A stretch of 7,226 nucleotides of DNA. It comes from Ruminococcaceae bacterium UBA6416 (lineage in GTDB: Bacteria > Bacillota > Clostridia > Oscillospirales > Acutalibacteraceae). Positions 1 to 5,789 of this stretch are shown here, piece after piece. Under the pieces are notes generated by a model. It saw nothing but the letters and a program-made list of their open reading frames with translations. It did not search any database and was not told where the DNA came from. Position numbers and translations under genes: made by a program. The stretch covers positions 2,254-9,479 of the forward strand of contig DJPI01000062.1 in the NCBI GenBank assembly GCA_002438505.1, read 5' to 3'. Numbering within the stretch: the first letter of the stretch is position 1; each line of letters starts with the position of its first letter.

Positions 1-2
1 AC

Positions 3-668
3 AGCACGGCAGAAGAAAGCCTTATTGCGCAAAACGAGGAATACCGAAAGCTTATCGGTGAACTTCAAACTCAGCTTGGCAAAAGGCATTTTGTTGACAC
101 GAAAAAGGTTCAGACACTTGCAAGAGTTATTAAGGAAGATTATCGTTCAACAATCAGAACGGACGAGCTTACGGATATGCTCGGCAGTTTTTACAGCTCG
201 ATTGCAAACAACAAGGGGCTTTCGTGGGACGTTGTTAAAATCAAGACAAGAGAGATTGCGGAAGCAGTTGTTTCAAAATCCAAAAACATGACGGAAATTT
301 CGGAAAAAAGCCGAAGTGTTATCAATGATATCCGTTCGGTTGCGATTAAGCTTTCAGACGAGCAAAAGGCAGAAGTTGCAAGCTATTACGGTTTTGCTGC
401 GGTTGTTGCCGCTTTGACTGTATCGGAAGATGCGGCCGTTGTTGATTCGGCCTTGGCGGCGGTTGCCGAGTCCGCTGCGCCCGCCTTGGATGCCGATGCA
501 GATTCACTCGCAACGGAAGTTCCGGCTGTTGAAGATGAAGCAGAAAAGGTCGACAAGGCATCGCTTGAGCTTTCCGTTGGCAAATTTGTTGAAAGCGTTG
601 ATGAGCTGCTCTGTGCACCGTTTAATTTAAAAGCCTTCAAAAAGCCGTTCACACCGAGTCCGAAATAA
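3..668 (+). pseudogene. 3' part of a phage/ICE-type large polyvalent protein, interrupted near 390
   Basis: The frame is already open at the window start, so the 5' end lies outside. About 130 residues (positions 3 to about 391) read as a charged, helical protein: a coiled-coil-like start (EEYRKLIGELQTQLGK), then DTKKVQTLARVIKEDYRSTI, LTWDVV-like 'GLSWDVVKIKTREIAEAVV', and finally IKLSDEQKAEVASYYG. This arrangement is familiar from very large proteins of Firmicute prophages and conjugative elements (polyvalent proteins, often carrying MuF, ADP-ribosyltransferase or helicase/methylase modules), where the SDEQKAEVA...YG segment normally continues into a conserved SYxxFRK..FG block. Here it does not: from about 391 the frame becomes an Ala/Val-rich string that is simply the antisense of the zinc-ribbon gene, ending at TAA 666-668. 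I therefore treat it as a truncated gene with a spurious tail. The family call is from memory of sequence patterns; the exact function is unknown. Confidence 0.6.
384..393. other. Breakpoint between phage-type gene and zinc-ribbon gene
   Basis: To the left, the + strand encodes a good protein; to the right, the - strand does. The two coding signals meet tail to tail within roughly ten bases, and both proteins look incomplete at that point. No target-site duplication, inverted repeat or insertion-sequence end is visible at the join. It may be a deletion, an element boundary or a false join in assembly; the sequence alone cannot decide. Confidence 0.55.
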
Positions 669-919
669 TTTCCGACTGCAATGGCGGCGGCAATCAGTAT
701 AATCAGAATAAGCACAATAATAATCCCGGTGTGCTTTTTCCGTTTCGGTTTCGGTACAAAGCGCTTGGGAATATACTTTCCTTCAAATATCGGCGGAATC
801 GGCGGAAGGCCGAGCTCGGACTTTTCGGTTTGATTCTTTTTATGATTCAGCGGTGCACCGCAGGCAAGGCAAAGCTCATTGCTCTCCGGGTTTTCCTTTC
901 CGCATTTTGAACAAAACAT
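386..919 (-). CDS. Zinc-ribbon single-pass membrane protein with Ser/Ala-rich tail, probably truncated at its C-terminus
   Basis: The 177-residue product begins MFCSKCG and carries a classic N-terminal zinc ribbon with cysteines C3, C6, C17 and C20. A Pro/Lys-rich linker (about 30-63) follows, then one strongly hydrophobic transmembrane helix (about 65-83). From about 102 to the end the protein is low-complexity Ser/Ala/Thr. The expected topology is a cytoplasmic zinc ribbon with the tail outside. Clostridial proteins of this plan usually have a folded C-terminal domain after the low-complexity linker; none is present here. The stop codon (386-388) lies in sequence that, on the other strand, encodes the conserved SYYG of the phage-type protein, so the stop is probably supplied by a rearrangement. 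The ATG at 919 is preceded by only a weak ribosome site (GGTG about 9 nt upstream). A consensus promoter lies about 140 nt upstream. The molecular role is unknown. Confidence 0.75.
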   Translation of the reverse strand: MFCSKCGKENPESNELCLACGAPLNHKKNQTEKSELGLPPIPPIFEGKYIPKRFVPKPKRKKHTGIIIVLILIILIAAAIAVGNYFGLGVNGFLKAFKLNGAQSSSSTLSTNLPTESSSDALSTFSASSSTAGTSVASESASASKAGAADSATAAKAESTTAASSDTVKAATTAAKP

Positions 920-1060
920 CAGTTAATCACCATAGCCTTTCCGGCCGCAAAGCTTCAGCAAAAGCCTTCAAGAAGTCCCCACTGCGGCCACGCAGGGTTT
1001 GACGGCAGTGTTTAAAACACAATTCGGCATAAAAAACGCCGCACCGATTATTTCCGGTTC

Positions 1061-1089
1061 ATTATATAACAAATCTCAGATAAATGCAA
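1061..1089 (-). promoter_or_regulatory. Consensus sigma-A promoter of the zinc-ribbon gene
   Basis: On the minus strand the -35 TTGCAT (1084-1089) is followed by an exact 17-nt spacer and a perfect -10 TATAAT (1061-1066). Transcription would start near 1054, giving an untranslated leader of about 135 nt before the ATG at 919. The leader contains a small hairpin (ctgcg/cgcag arms at 982-995) and a possible 20-codon leader ORF (968-1030) without a good ribosome site. Confidence 0.7.
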
Positions 1090-1110
1090 TGGAATGTTTT
1101 AAAAACGGAT

Positions 1111-1152
1111 GTTCTTTATGCTCTGTCACTCTGAGTGATAAAGCCTAAGAAC
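1111..1152. repeat. Imperfect 42-bp palindrome, candidate dispersed REP-like element
   Basis: The outer arms GTTCTT (1111-1116) and AAGAAC (1147-1152) pair. Inside, GCT (1120-1122) pairs with AGC, and the tip is a 5-bp stem TCACT/AGTGA (1126-1138) around a 3-nt loop. The core TGTCACTCTGAG resembles, from memory, the start of short GTCATTCTGAGC-type repeats scattered through many bacterial genomes. It has no T-tract, so it is not a standard terminator. Only one copy is in the window, so the repeat status is inferred. Confidence 0.4.
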
Positions 1153-1329
1153 AACATTTGTGACTTAAAAAAACGATATACAGCTGCCGCCTCTGTTATA
1201 ATGTTCAACACAGTTGATTTTATTAACCAAGTAAAAATTGCATTATTCGCTAAATATCACGGCGATGTCATTCCGTTTTTGAATATTATATTGTGGGTTC
1301 GTCCTGATTTGGCGAAATATTTCACAAAT

Positions 1330-1349
1330 TTCCAATTTTTTTCCAATTT
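1330..1349 (+). repeat. Two 9-bp direct repeats, one helical turn apart, just upstream of a -35 box
   Basis: TTCCAATTT occurs at 1330-1338 and again at 1341-1349, an 11-bp period, ending 3 bp before the TTGACA -35 box at 1353. The phasing suits either an A/T-rich UP element contacted by the RNA polymerase alpha subunit or a pair of activator sites. Which one applies cannot be told from sequence. Confidence 0.4.
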
Positions 1350-1352
1350 CAT

Positions 1353-1381
1353 TTGACAAACCGGAGAAAATAGTGTATTAT
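1353..1381 (+). promoter_or_regulatory. Near-perfect sigma-A promoter of the 69-aa gene
   Basis: A perfect -35 TTGACA (1353-1358), an exact 17-nt spacer and -10 TATTAT (1376-1381) place the start of transcription near 1388. That gives a short leader of about 30 nt before the ATG at 1418. Confidence 0.8.
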
Positions 1382-1386
1382 GTTAT

Positions 1387-1397
1387 TGTTACTAACA
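1387..1397. promoter_or_regulatory. Palindromic operator-like site at the transcription start
   Basis: TGTTACTAACA is a perfect 5+1+5 palindrome. It sits inside a wider imperfect dyad flanked by ATTGT (1385-1389) and ACAAT (1397-1401). It begins 5 bp after the -10 box and covers the predicted start site, where a bound dimeric repressor would block initiation. The cognate regulator is not identifiable here; the MerR protein nearby has its own, different dyad. Confidence 0.45.
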
Positions 1398-1417
1398 CAA
1401 TACAAGGACGTGTAATT

Positions 1418-1627
1418 ATGACTTTATATAAAGAAACTGAAATTTTTCATCCACTGTATGTCACAAAGCTTGAAAACGGAGTCACTCTCGAAGTATATGG
1501 TGACAGCGCAAAAGGCAGCGATGGAAAAACATATTACCACATTGGAAAAGAGGACGAGCAGGGTGATATGTATACTGTTGGCTGGTCTTTCGATACTGAT
1601 GAAGCCGTCATTTTGAAATCGGAATAA
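1418..1627 (+). CDS. Small hypothetical protein, 69 aa
   Basis: The start is ATG 1418, with AAGGA (1404-1408) nine bases upstream. A longer reading from GTG 1373 is rejected because it overlaps the -10 box. The product (MTLYKETEIFHPLY...) is acidic, soluble and probably beta-rich, with alternating hydrophobic stretches such as VTLEVYG, KTYYHIG and MYTVGWSF. It has no signal peptide, no membrane helix and no cysteine. I do not recognise a family. The gene is monocistronic: a very strong promoter with a palindromic operator-like site precedes it and a terminator follows within about 15 nt. The good ribosome site, promoter and terminator make it a real gene despite its size. Function is unknown. 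Confidence 0.75.
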   Translation: MTLYKETEIFHPLYVTKLENGVTLEVYGDSAKGSDGKTYYHIGKEDEQGDMYTVGWSFDTDEAVILKSE

Positions 1628-1640
1628 ATTCCGTGTTATC

Positions 1641-1697
1641 AAAAAAAATGCCACGCATGAGCAGTTTTGTTCATGCGCGGCTTTTTTGTTTTTTTTT
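1641..1697. terminator. Bidirectional intrinsic terminator
   Basis: The stem pairs CGCATGA (1654-1660) with TCATGCG (1671-1677), extended outward by GCC/GGC after one A-C mismatch, around a 10-nt loop. A run of T follows on the + strand (1682-1697) and a run of A precedes it (1641-1648). It can therefore end the 69-aa gene on + and the MATE-MerR operon on -, which converge here. Confidence 0.85.
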
Positions 1698-2517
1698 ACA
1701 ACTTCAAAACCGGTATTCTTATCTCCGTTACAAACTTGTTTGTGTCATTCGTAATTCCGTAATCTATCAGGGTAATCTCCCTTGAGAAGCCATTGATTTT
1801 AAGCTTGTTATTATCAATATACTTTCTGAGCTTTTTGTACTGCTCCAACGCCTCGCTGTGACTTCCGCAAAAACGGACGCTCACGCAAAATTCCGGCGGA
1901 AAAGATGTGACCTTGCCCTCAAAATCATCCTCTTCGTCAAGAACAAGAAAAACCTTGTCATACACATCATACTTTTCCTCGCACAGATGTTTTTCTGAAA
2001 TACCGACTCCGACCTTGCCAAGAAAAACAACACCCTGCGCCTGAGTCTGCTCAAGCTTCCTTATCGGAGTTTCCATATCAAACATATTTTCAAGTCTGAG
2101 CGCGTCATCCATGAGAACCATCCGTGAGCGGTCACTTTGGACGAGTCTGACAACATTGAACTCGGAATTTTGCGCGTCTGAAATGCTGCGCAGTCTGTTT
2201 TCAATTTTGCGCTCAATCAGCTTCAGCCTTTTTTGCTTTTCAACAACAGCCTGTTTTTGCTTGATAAGCTTTTCCTCAATAATTTCAATATCACGGTTTT
2301 TCAAAAAGTCTGAAATTTCAGATAGCGGCATATCGAGCGCTCTCAGATAGCGTATTGTGTTTAGCACTTCAAACTGCCGTGTGCTGTAATAACGGTATCC
2401 GGTCTCCCGGTCAATGTATTCAGGCTCAACGAGTCCCGTTTTTTCATAATGGCGCAGAGTGCTGACACTGAGATTGAAAAGCTTTGCAATATCACCGATT
2501 CTGAACAGCTTTGCCAT
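1696..2517 (-). CDS. MerR-family transcriptional activator with GyrI-like effector domain (BmrR type)
   Basis: The 273-residue product starts MAKLFRIGDIAKLF. ATG 2517 is chosen because a perfect AGGAGG lies 9 nt upstream; a longer start at 2571 would read through that site. Residues about 5-45 form the MerR winged helix-turn-helix (FRIGDIAKLF..STLRHYEKTGL, then TGYRYYS). A dimerisation coiled coil follows (about 80-113), and about 120-273 match the length and pattern of a GyrI-like small-molecule-binding domain, ending REITLIDYGI...VTEIRIPV. In BmrR-type proteins this domain binds bulky, often cationic drugs and triggers promoter DNA distortion. The start overlaps the end of the MATE gene by 26 nt, so the two are co-transcribed and probably translationally coupled. 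It most likely acts on the dyad promoter at 3918-3948, giving autoregulation. The inducer cannot be predicted. Confidence 0.9.
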   Translation of the reverse strand: MAKLFRIGDIAKLFNLSVSTLRHYEKTGLVEPEYIDRETGYRYYSTRQFEVLNTIRYLRALDMPLSEISDFLKNRDIEIIEEKLIKQKQAVVEKQKRLKLIERKIENRLRSISDAQNSEFNVVRLVQSDRSRMVLMDDALRLENMFDMETPIRKLEQTQAQGVVFLGKVGVGISEKHLCEEKYDVYDKVFLVLDEEDDFEGKVTSFPPEFCVSVRFCGSHSEALEQYKKLRKYIDNNKLKINGFSREITLIDYGITNDTNKFVTEIRIPVLKL

Positions 2518-3865
2518 AGTTTGTTTCCTCCTTTTTGGCAGCCGTTCTGCGTTCAAGAACACAGAATGCAATCACACAGATTATGCTCGAAAGAAGGGAA
2601 CCGGCAGCCGAGGCGAGTCCCATCGGGAGCAGTGTTGACACAAAGCGCTTAGACATGAGATATGCACCTGGGATGCGCACAGTGAGCATTGAAATGAAGT
2701 TGTGCAAGAACGAAAGCTGTGATTTTCCGCACGCACAGAAATACCCGCTGAAACTGAACTGAATTCCGGCAAAAAATACATCCCAGACATAACCTCTGAG
2801 GTACTCACCGCCCGAGGCGGCAACGGCGGCGTCATTCACAAACAGAGAAACAAGAGATTCGGCAAAGAACTGAACCAACAATGCAATCACTGCACCGTAG
2901 CAAACGGATATGATGCAGGAATATTTAAGGGTGAGCTTTGCGCGGTCTCTTTTTCCGGCGCCGATGTTCTGAGCGCCGATTGCAGAAACCGTTGAAAGCA
3001 GTGACGACGGAACAAGGAACAAAAAGCCTATGATTTTTTCAACGATTCCGACCGCCGCCGAATCGGTAAGACCACGCCGGTTTGCAATTATTGTTACAAA
3101 AACAAACGCAACCTGAATGAAACCGTCCTGAAGTGCAACCGGAACGCCGATTCTCAAAATCTTTTCCATAACGCTTTTTTTCGGCTTAAAATCGTTCTTT
3201 TCAACGCTGATCAGTTTTCGTTTAGCAATTGCCGCAAACGAAATTAAAACGCTTATCGCCTGAGAAAGCGTTGTTCCGAGCGCAGCTCCGGCCGGACCCA
3301 TTTTTAACGCGCCAATAAAAAGATAGTCAAGTCCGATGTTCGCCGCGCACGCAACCGCAATGAAATACATTGGGCTTTTGCTGTCTCCCATACCGCGGAA
3401 AACCGAACTGAGGACGTTATACGCCGTAATGAACGGAATTCCGATAAAGCAGATTGTAAGATATTTCACAGTATCCGAAACCGCCTCCTGCGGTGCGGAT
3501 ACCAGACCTACTATCGGCCTGACAAGCAAAAGCAGCAAGGCAGTGAGTGCGGCCGAAACCAGCATAAAAAGCGTTGCGGTGTTTCCGATATCCTGCGCGG
3601 CTCTGCGCTTATTGCCGGAACCTACCGCCTGTCCGATGCACACGGTTGTTCCCATTGCAAGACCGACTATCATCACCGTCAGCATATGCATAACCTGGCT
3701 TCCAATTGAAACAGCCGTTGTTTCCGCAACACTTTTTTCAAACTGACCGATAATGAACAAATCTGCCATTCCGTAAAGAGTCTGCAAAAAGTATGACAAA
3801 AGATACGGCAGAGAAAAATAAACAATGTTTTTGAATACGCTTCCGCCGGTCAGATTTTTTTCCAT
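2492..3865 (-). CDS. MATE-family multidrug efflux transporter
   Basis: The 457-residue polytopic membrane protein has the length and roughly 12-helix pattern of the MATE (MOP superfamily) exporters, which expel drugs and other toxic compounds in exchange for Na+ or H+. The N-terminus shows the family pattern GGSVFKNIVYFSLP...TLYGMADLFIIGQF, with Asp35 in the first helix where MATE proteins keep a conserved acidic residue. Later family signatures include GTTVCIGQAVGSGN and VFRGMGDSKSPMYF, and the second half repeats the fold (RIGVPVALQDG...). ATG 3865 is preferred over ATG 3871 because GGGAG then lies 9 nt upstream instead of 3. It is the first gene of an operon with the MerR regulator. Its 3' end carries that gene's ribosome site. 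The substrate is unknown. Confidence 0.92.
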   Translation of the reverse strand: MEKNLTGGSVFKNIVYFSLPYLLSYFLQTLYGMADLFIIGQFEKSVAETTAVSIGSQVMHMLTVMIVGLAMGTTVCIGQAVGSGNKRRAAQDIGNTATLFMLVSAALTALLLLLVRPIVGLVSAPQEAVSDTVKYLTICFIGIPFITAYNVLSSVFRGMGDSKSPMYFIAVACAANIGLDYLFIGALKMGPAGAALGTTLSQAISVLISFAAIAKRKLISVEKNDFKPKKSVMEKILRIGVPVALQDGFIQVAFVFVTIIANRRGLTDSAAVGIVEKIIGFLFLVPSSLLSTVSAIGAQNIGAGKRDRAKLTLKYSCIISVCYGAVIALLVQFFAESLVSLFVNDAAVAASGGEYLRGYVWDVFFAGIQFSFSGYFCACGKSQLSFLHNFISMLTVRIPGAYLMSKRFVSTLLPMGLASAAGSLLSSIICVIAFCVLERRTAAKKEETNYGKAVQNR

Positions 3866-3917
3866 TAGCATTCACTCCCAAAGCGGTTTTTTTGTTTACC
3901 GCATAGCTTATGACTAT

Positions 3918-3948
3918 ATATTAAACTCTACAACGATTGTAGAGTCAA
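3918..3948 (-). promoter_or_regulatory. MerR-type promoter with 19-nt spacer and central dyad operator
   Basis: On the minus strand, -35 TTGACT (3943-3948) and -10 TAATAT (3918-3923) are separated by 19 nt, longer than the normal 17. Spanning the spacer and running 3 bp into the -35 box is a perfect inverted repeat, ACTCTACAA (3925-3933) and TTGTAGAGT (3937-3945), with a 3-nt centre. This is the hallmark of promoters switched on by MerR proteins, which untwist the long spacer. The ribosome site of the MATE gene lies about 40 nt downstream. Confidence 0.85.
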
Positions 3949-3966
3949 GTGGTTTTTATAAAATAT

Positions 3967-4000
3967 CGGCACTTTTTCGCTTAAAATCGGAAAAGTGCCG
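3967..4000 (-). terminator. Terminator hairpin of the ketopantoate-reductase-family gene
   Basis: CGGCACTTTT (3967-3976) pairs perfectly with AAAAGTGCCG (3991-4000), and the stem extends to 13 bp with one G-U wobble, leaving an 8-nt loop. On the minus strand it lies about 30 nt after the stop codon and is followed by a modest T-rich run (ATATTTTAT). It also insulates the MATE promoter, whose -35 lies 18 bp further on. Confidence 0.65.
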
Positions 4001-4029
4001 TTCAAATTTTACATAACAACATTATTTGC

Positions 4030-4953
4030 TCAGTCAAGAACTCCGGCGTTGACCTTGTCAAAGGATTTTATAATATCATAAACAAAGCGGCAGACCGGCA
4101 GCGAAACACCGTATTGCTCACCCATCCTCATTGCCTCACCCATGAACATATCAATTTCGGTCGGCTTTTTGTTAAGCACATCCTGAACCATGCTGCACAT
4201 TCCGTCCGGCGCATAATGTTCAAAGGCTTCTATAACATCGTCAATATCGCTTTCCTCGATGCCGATTCCCATTTTGTTTGCAAGCGTTTTAATTTCACAC
4301 ATCACGCAGCGCATTGCATCGCGCGCTTCAGGTATTTTTTGAAACCAGCAGTGCTGCCCGTGAAAAATTGCCTCAACAGTATTGCAGGCCGAGTTCATCA
4401 TATATTTGCGCCAGATGTCAAGATAAATATCCGTGCTGAGCTGCGCCGGAAGGCATGAGCTGAAAAGTGAATAAATATCCTTTGCTCTTTGTGACACAGT
4501 GCCATCCTTTTCTCCAACGGCAACCTGTCCGAACGGTTTGAAGTCAACACGATTGGCGCATTTTTTTGAGTTGATTTTGCTCATACTGTAAATAACACGT
4601 TCCGGGCCGAATCTGCGCGCAAGTGTTTCCTCACTTGAAAGGCCGTTTATCATGCTCATAATAACGGTTTTTTCACCAAGCTCTTTTTCAACGTCATCAA
4701 GAATATCGGGGAGGTTATAGCCCTTAACCGCAATAATAAGAAGATCCGGCCTTGCCTCACCCTCCCCCGGAGAAACAACATTAAGCTCATAAGTTTTTTT
4801 GTTGATGATTATGCCTTCTTTTTTGAGCCGTTCAGCGCGCTCCCCTTTTGCAATAACGCGCACATGCTCTGAGTCAAGCGTTCTTCGCGCGGCGTAATAA
4901 GCAACGCTGCCCTCCGCTCCGAGTCCTATTATGCTGACCGTTCCGATAGCCAT
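4030..4953 (-). CDS. 2-dehydropantoate 2-reductase (ketopantoate reductase) family protein
   Basis: The 307-residue product has the usual family length. PanE/ApbA enzymes reduce 2-dehydropantoate to pantoate with NADPH in pantothenate and CoA synthesis. Visible features are the N-terminal nucleotide-binding loop GLGAEG (10-15), IIAVKGYN (73-80), the catalytic-lysine helix WRKYMMNSACNTV (Lys183, with Asn187 and Asn191), and the C-terminal SMVQDV...KPTEID block (Ser254, Glu266) that binds substrate in PanE. ATG 4953 is chosen because AGAGG sits about 9 nt upstream; an in-frame longer start at 5040 lacks this and covers the promoter. The gene stands alone, with no panB, panC or panD beside it. 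Many members of this family in clostridia are paralogues of unknown substrate, so I leave out the panE symbol. Confidence 0.85.
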   Translation of the reverse strand: MAIGTVSIIGLGAEGSVAYYAARRTLDSEHVRVIAKGERAERLKKEGIIINKKTYELNVVSPGEGEARPDLLIIAVKGYNLPDILDDVEKELGEKTVIMSMINGLSSEETLARRFGPERVIYSMSKINSKKCANRVDFKPFGQVAVGEKDGTVSQRAKDIYSLFSSCLPAQLSTDIYLDIWRKYMMNSACNTVEAIFHGQHCWFQKIPEARDAMRCVMCEIKTLANKMGIGIEESDIDDVIEAFEHYAPDGMCSMVQDVLNKKPTEIDMFMGEAMRMGEQYGVSLPVCRFVYDIIKSFDKVNAGVLD

Positions 4954-4984
4954 ATGTCTTACCTCTTTCCATAGTAACCATTGA

Positions 4985-5013
4985 ATTATACTACCATACA
5001 GTCCGTCAATCAA
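4985..5013 (-). promoter_or_regulatory. Sigma-A promoter of the ketopantoate-reductase-family gene
   Basis: On the minus strand, -35 TTGATT (5008-5013), an exact 17-nt spacer and a perfect -10 TATAAT (4985-4990) lie just upstream of the gene, giving a leader of about 25 nt. Confidence 0.7.
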
Positions 5014-5034
5014 CAGAATAAATATACAAAATTT

Positions 5035-5063
5035 CTGCATATGATTGCAATTTTTGATATAAA
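5035..5063 (+). promoter_or_regulatory. Candidate extended -10 promoter for the DUF421-DUF4363 pair
   Basis: TGaTATAAA (5055-5063) is an extended -10 element. A weak -35 (CTGCAT, 5035-5040) lies 17 nt upstream. An 8-bp palindrome ATTGCAAT (5044-5051) lies in the spacer. The leader would be about 70 nt. The weak -35 lowers confidence. Confidence 0.4.
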
Positions 5064-5141
5064 GTTACCACCGAACAACTGCCTGCATGGCCGGGGATAA
5101 TGTTTAACAATTTGGAAAAGCTTATTCTGAGGTGAAACTCT

Positions 5142-5789
5142 ATGCTTCCGATTCTTATCCGCGGAATTATCATATATATTATTGTAATAATCAGTGTTCG
5201 TCTTATGGGCAAAAGGCAGATTGGTCAGCTTCAGCCGGCCGAGCTTGTTATCACAATTCTTCTTTCGGACATCGCTTCAATGCCGCTGCAAAACAGCGAT
5301 ACTCCCCTTTTGCAGTCCGTTGCGGCAATTTTTCTTCTTATTGCGCTTGAGATCATCACTTCATGTCTTGCGCTGAAATTCCGTCCGTTCAGAACGCTTT
5401 TGCAAGGTCACTCCGTCATGATAATCAAAGGCGGTGAAATTGACCAGGCTGAAATGAAAAAAATACGCTACAGCGTTGACGATGTTGTTGAGGCTCTCCG
5501 GCTAAAGGATGTTTTTGATATTGGCAGCGTCAGCTTTGCCTATGTTGAAACAAACGGCTCACTGAGCGTGCTTTTGAAAGACGAGGAAAACGAACCTTTG
5601 GAGCTTCCCTGCCTTGTTATCAGCGATGGAAAAATTATTGAGCGCGAATTTCCGGTCTGCGGTCTGACAAAGGAAAAGCTTTTACTCCGGCTCAAAAGCA
5701 AGGGTATTAACCCGAAAGATGTCCTGCTCATGACATATTCAAAAGACGGGAAGTCTAGTATTATTCTCAAAAAGGAGAACAAAAAATGA
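5142..5789 (+). CDS. DUF421 (YetF-family) membrane protein
   Basis: The 215-residue product has the two-part DUF421 plan. The N-terminal half contains about three hydrophobic helices (about 4-22, 32-52, 57-78) with the family signature RLMGKRQIGQLQPAELVI (20-37) at the first loop. The C-terminal half is a cytoplasmic mixed alpha/beta region containing MIIKGGEIDQAEMKKIRYSVDD-like sequence and a second part with SVSFAYVETNGSLSVL. Bacillus YetF/YdfR-type proteins share this; their biochemical role is not established, though links to sporulation and membrane stress have been suggested. ATG 5142 follows GAGGTG by about 8 nt. The stop overlaps the next start as ATGA, so the two proteins are translationally coupled. 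Confidence 0.88.
   Translation: MLPILIRGIIIYIIVIISVRLMGKRQIGQLQPAELVITILLSDIASMPLQNSDTPLLQSVAAIFLLIALEIITSCLALKFRPFRTLLQGHSVMIIKGGEIDQAEMKKIRYSVDDVVEALRLKDVFDIGSVSFAYVETNGSLSVLLKDEENEPLELPCLVISDGKIIEREFPVCGLTKEKLLLRLKSKGINPKDVLLMTYSKDGKSSIILKKENKK

Larger units (their letters stand above)
920..1417. other. Gene-poor intergenic region of about 500 bp
   Basis: No convincing coding sequence is present. From left to right it holds the leader and promoter of the zinc-ribbon gene (to 1089), an imperfect palindrome (1111-1152), an AT-rich stretch (about 1153-1325) with a 10-bp perfect palindrome GAAATATTTC at 1314-1323, and the promoter region of the small gene that follows (1330-1417). A possible extended -10 (TGtTATAAT, 1194-1202, + strand) has no matching -35. 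The region between 1153 and 1325 may be a decayed intergenic repeat, but I cannot show this from one copy. Confidence 0.5.

Noticed and set aside
393..668. The + strand tail as a genuine protein domain
   Set aside because: It is antisense to the Ser/Ala-rich tail and membrane region of the zinc-ribbon gene, and its Ala/Val bias follows directly from that.
968..1030. 20-codon leader peptide before the zinc-ribbon gene
   Set aside because: There is no good ribosome site and no run of regulatory codons or attenuator; kept only as a note.
1194..1202. Extended -10 TGtTATAAT on the + strand as a promoter
   Set aside because: There is no recognisable -35 at 16-18 nt upstream and no gene near; a much better promoter lies downstream at 1353-1381.
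1135..1356. 73-codon + strand ORF from GTG
   Set aside because: It has no ribosome site, spans the candidate palindrome end and AT-rich DNA, and ends inside the -35 box of the 69-aa gene. The composition looks like translated non-coding sequence.
2518..2571. N-terminal extension of the MerR regulator
   Set aside because: MerR proteins start just before the helix-turn-helix; the AGGAGG site fits ATG 2517.
3336..3746. 136-codon + strand ORF opposite the MATE gene
   Set aside because: It is an antisense shadow of a clear transporter gene, with no ribosome site or promoter.
4954..5040. N-terminal extension of the ketopantoate-reductase-family protein
   Set aside because: It covers the TATAAT promoter and predicted transcription start, and the ribosome site fits only ATG 4953.
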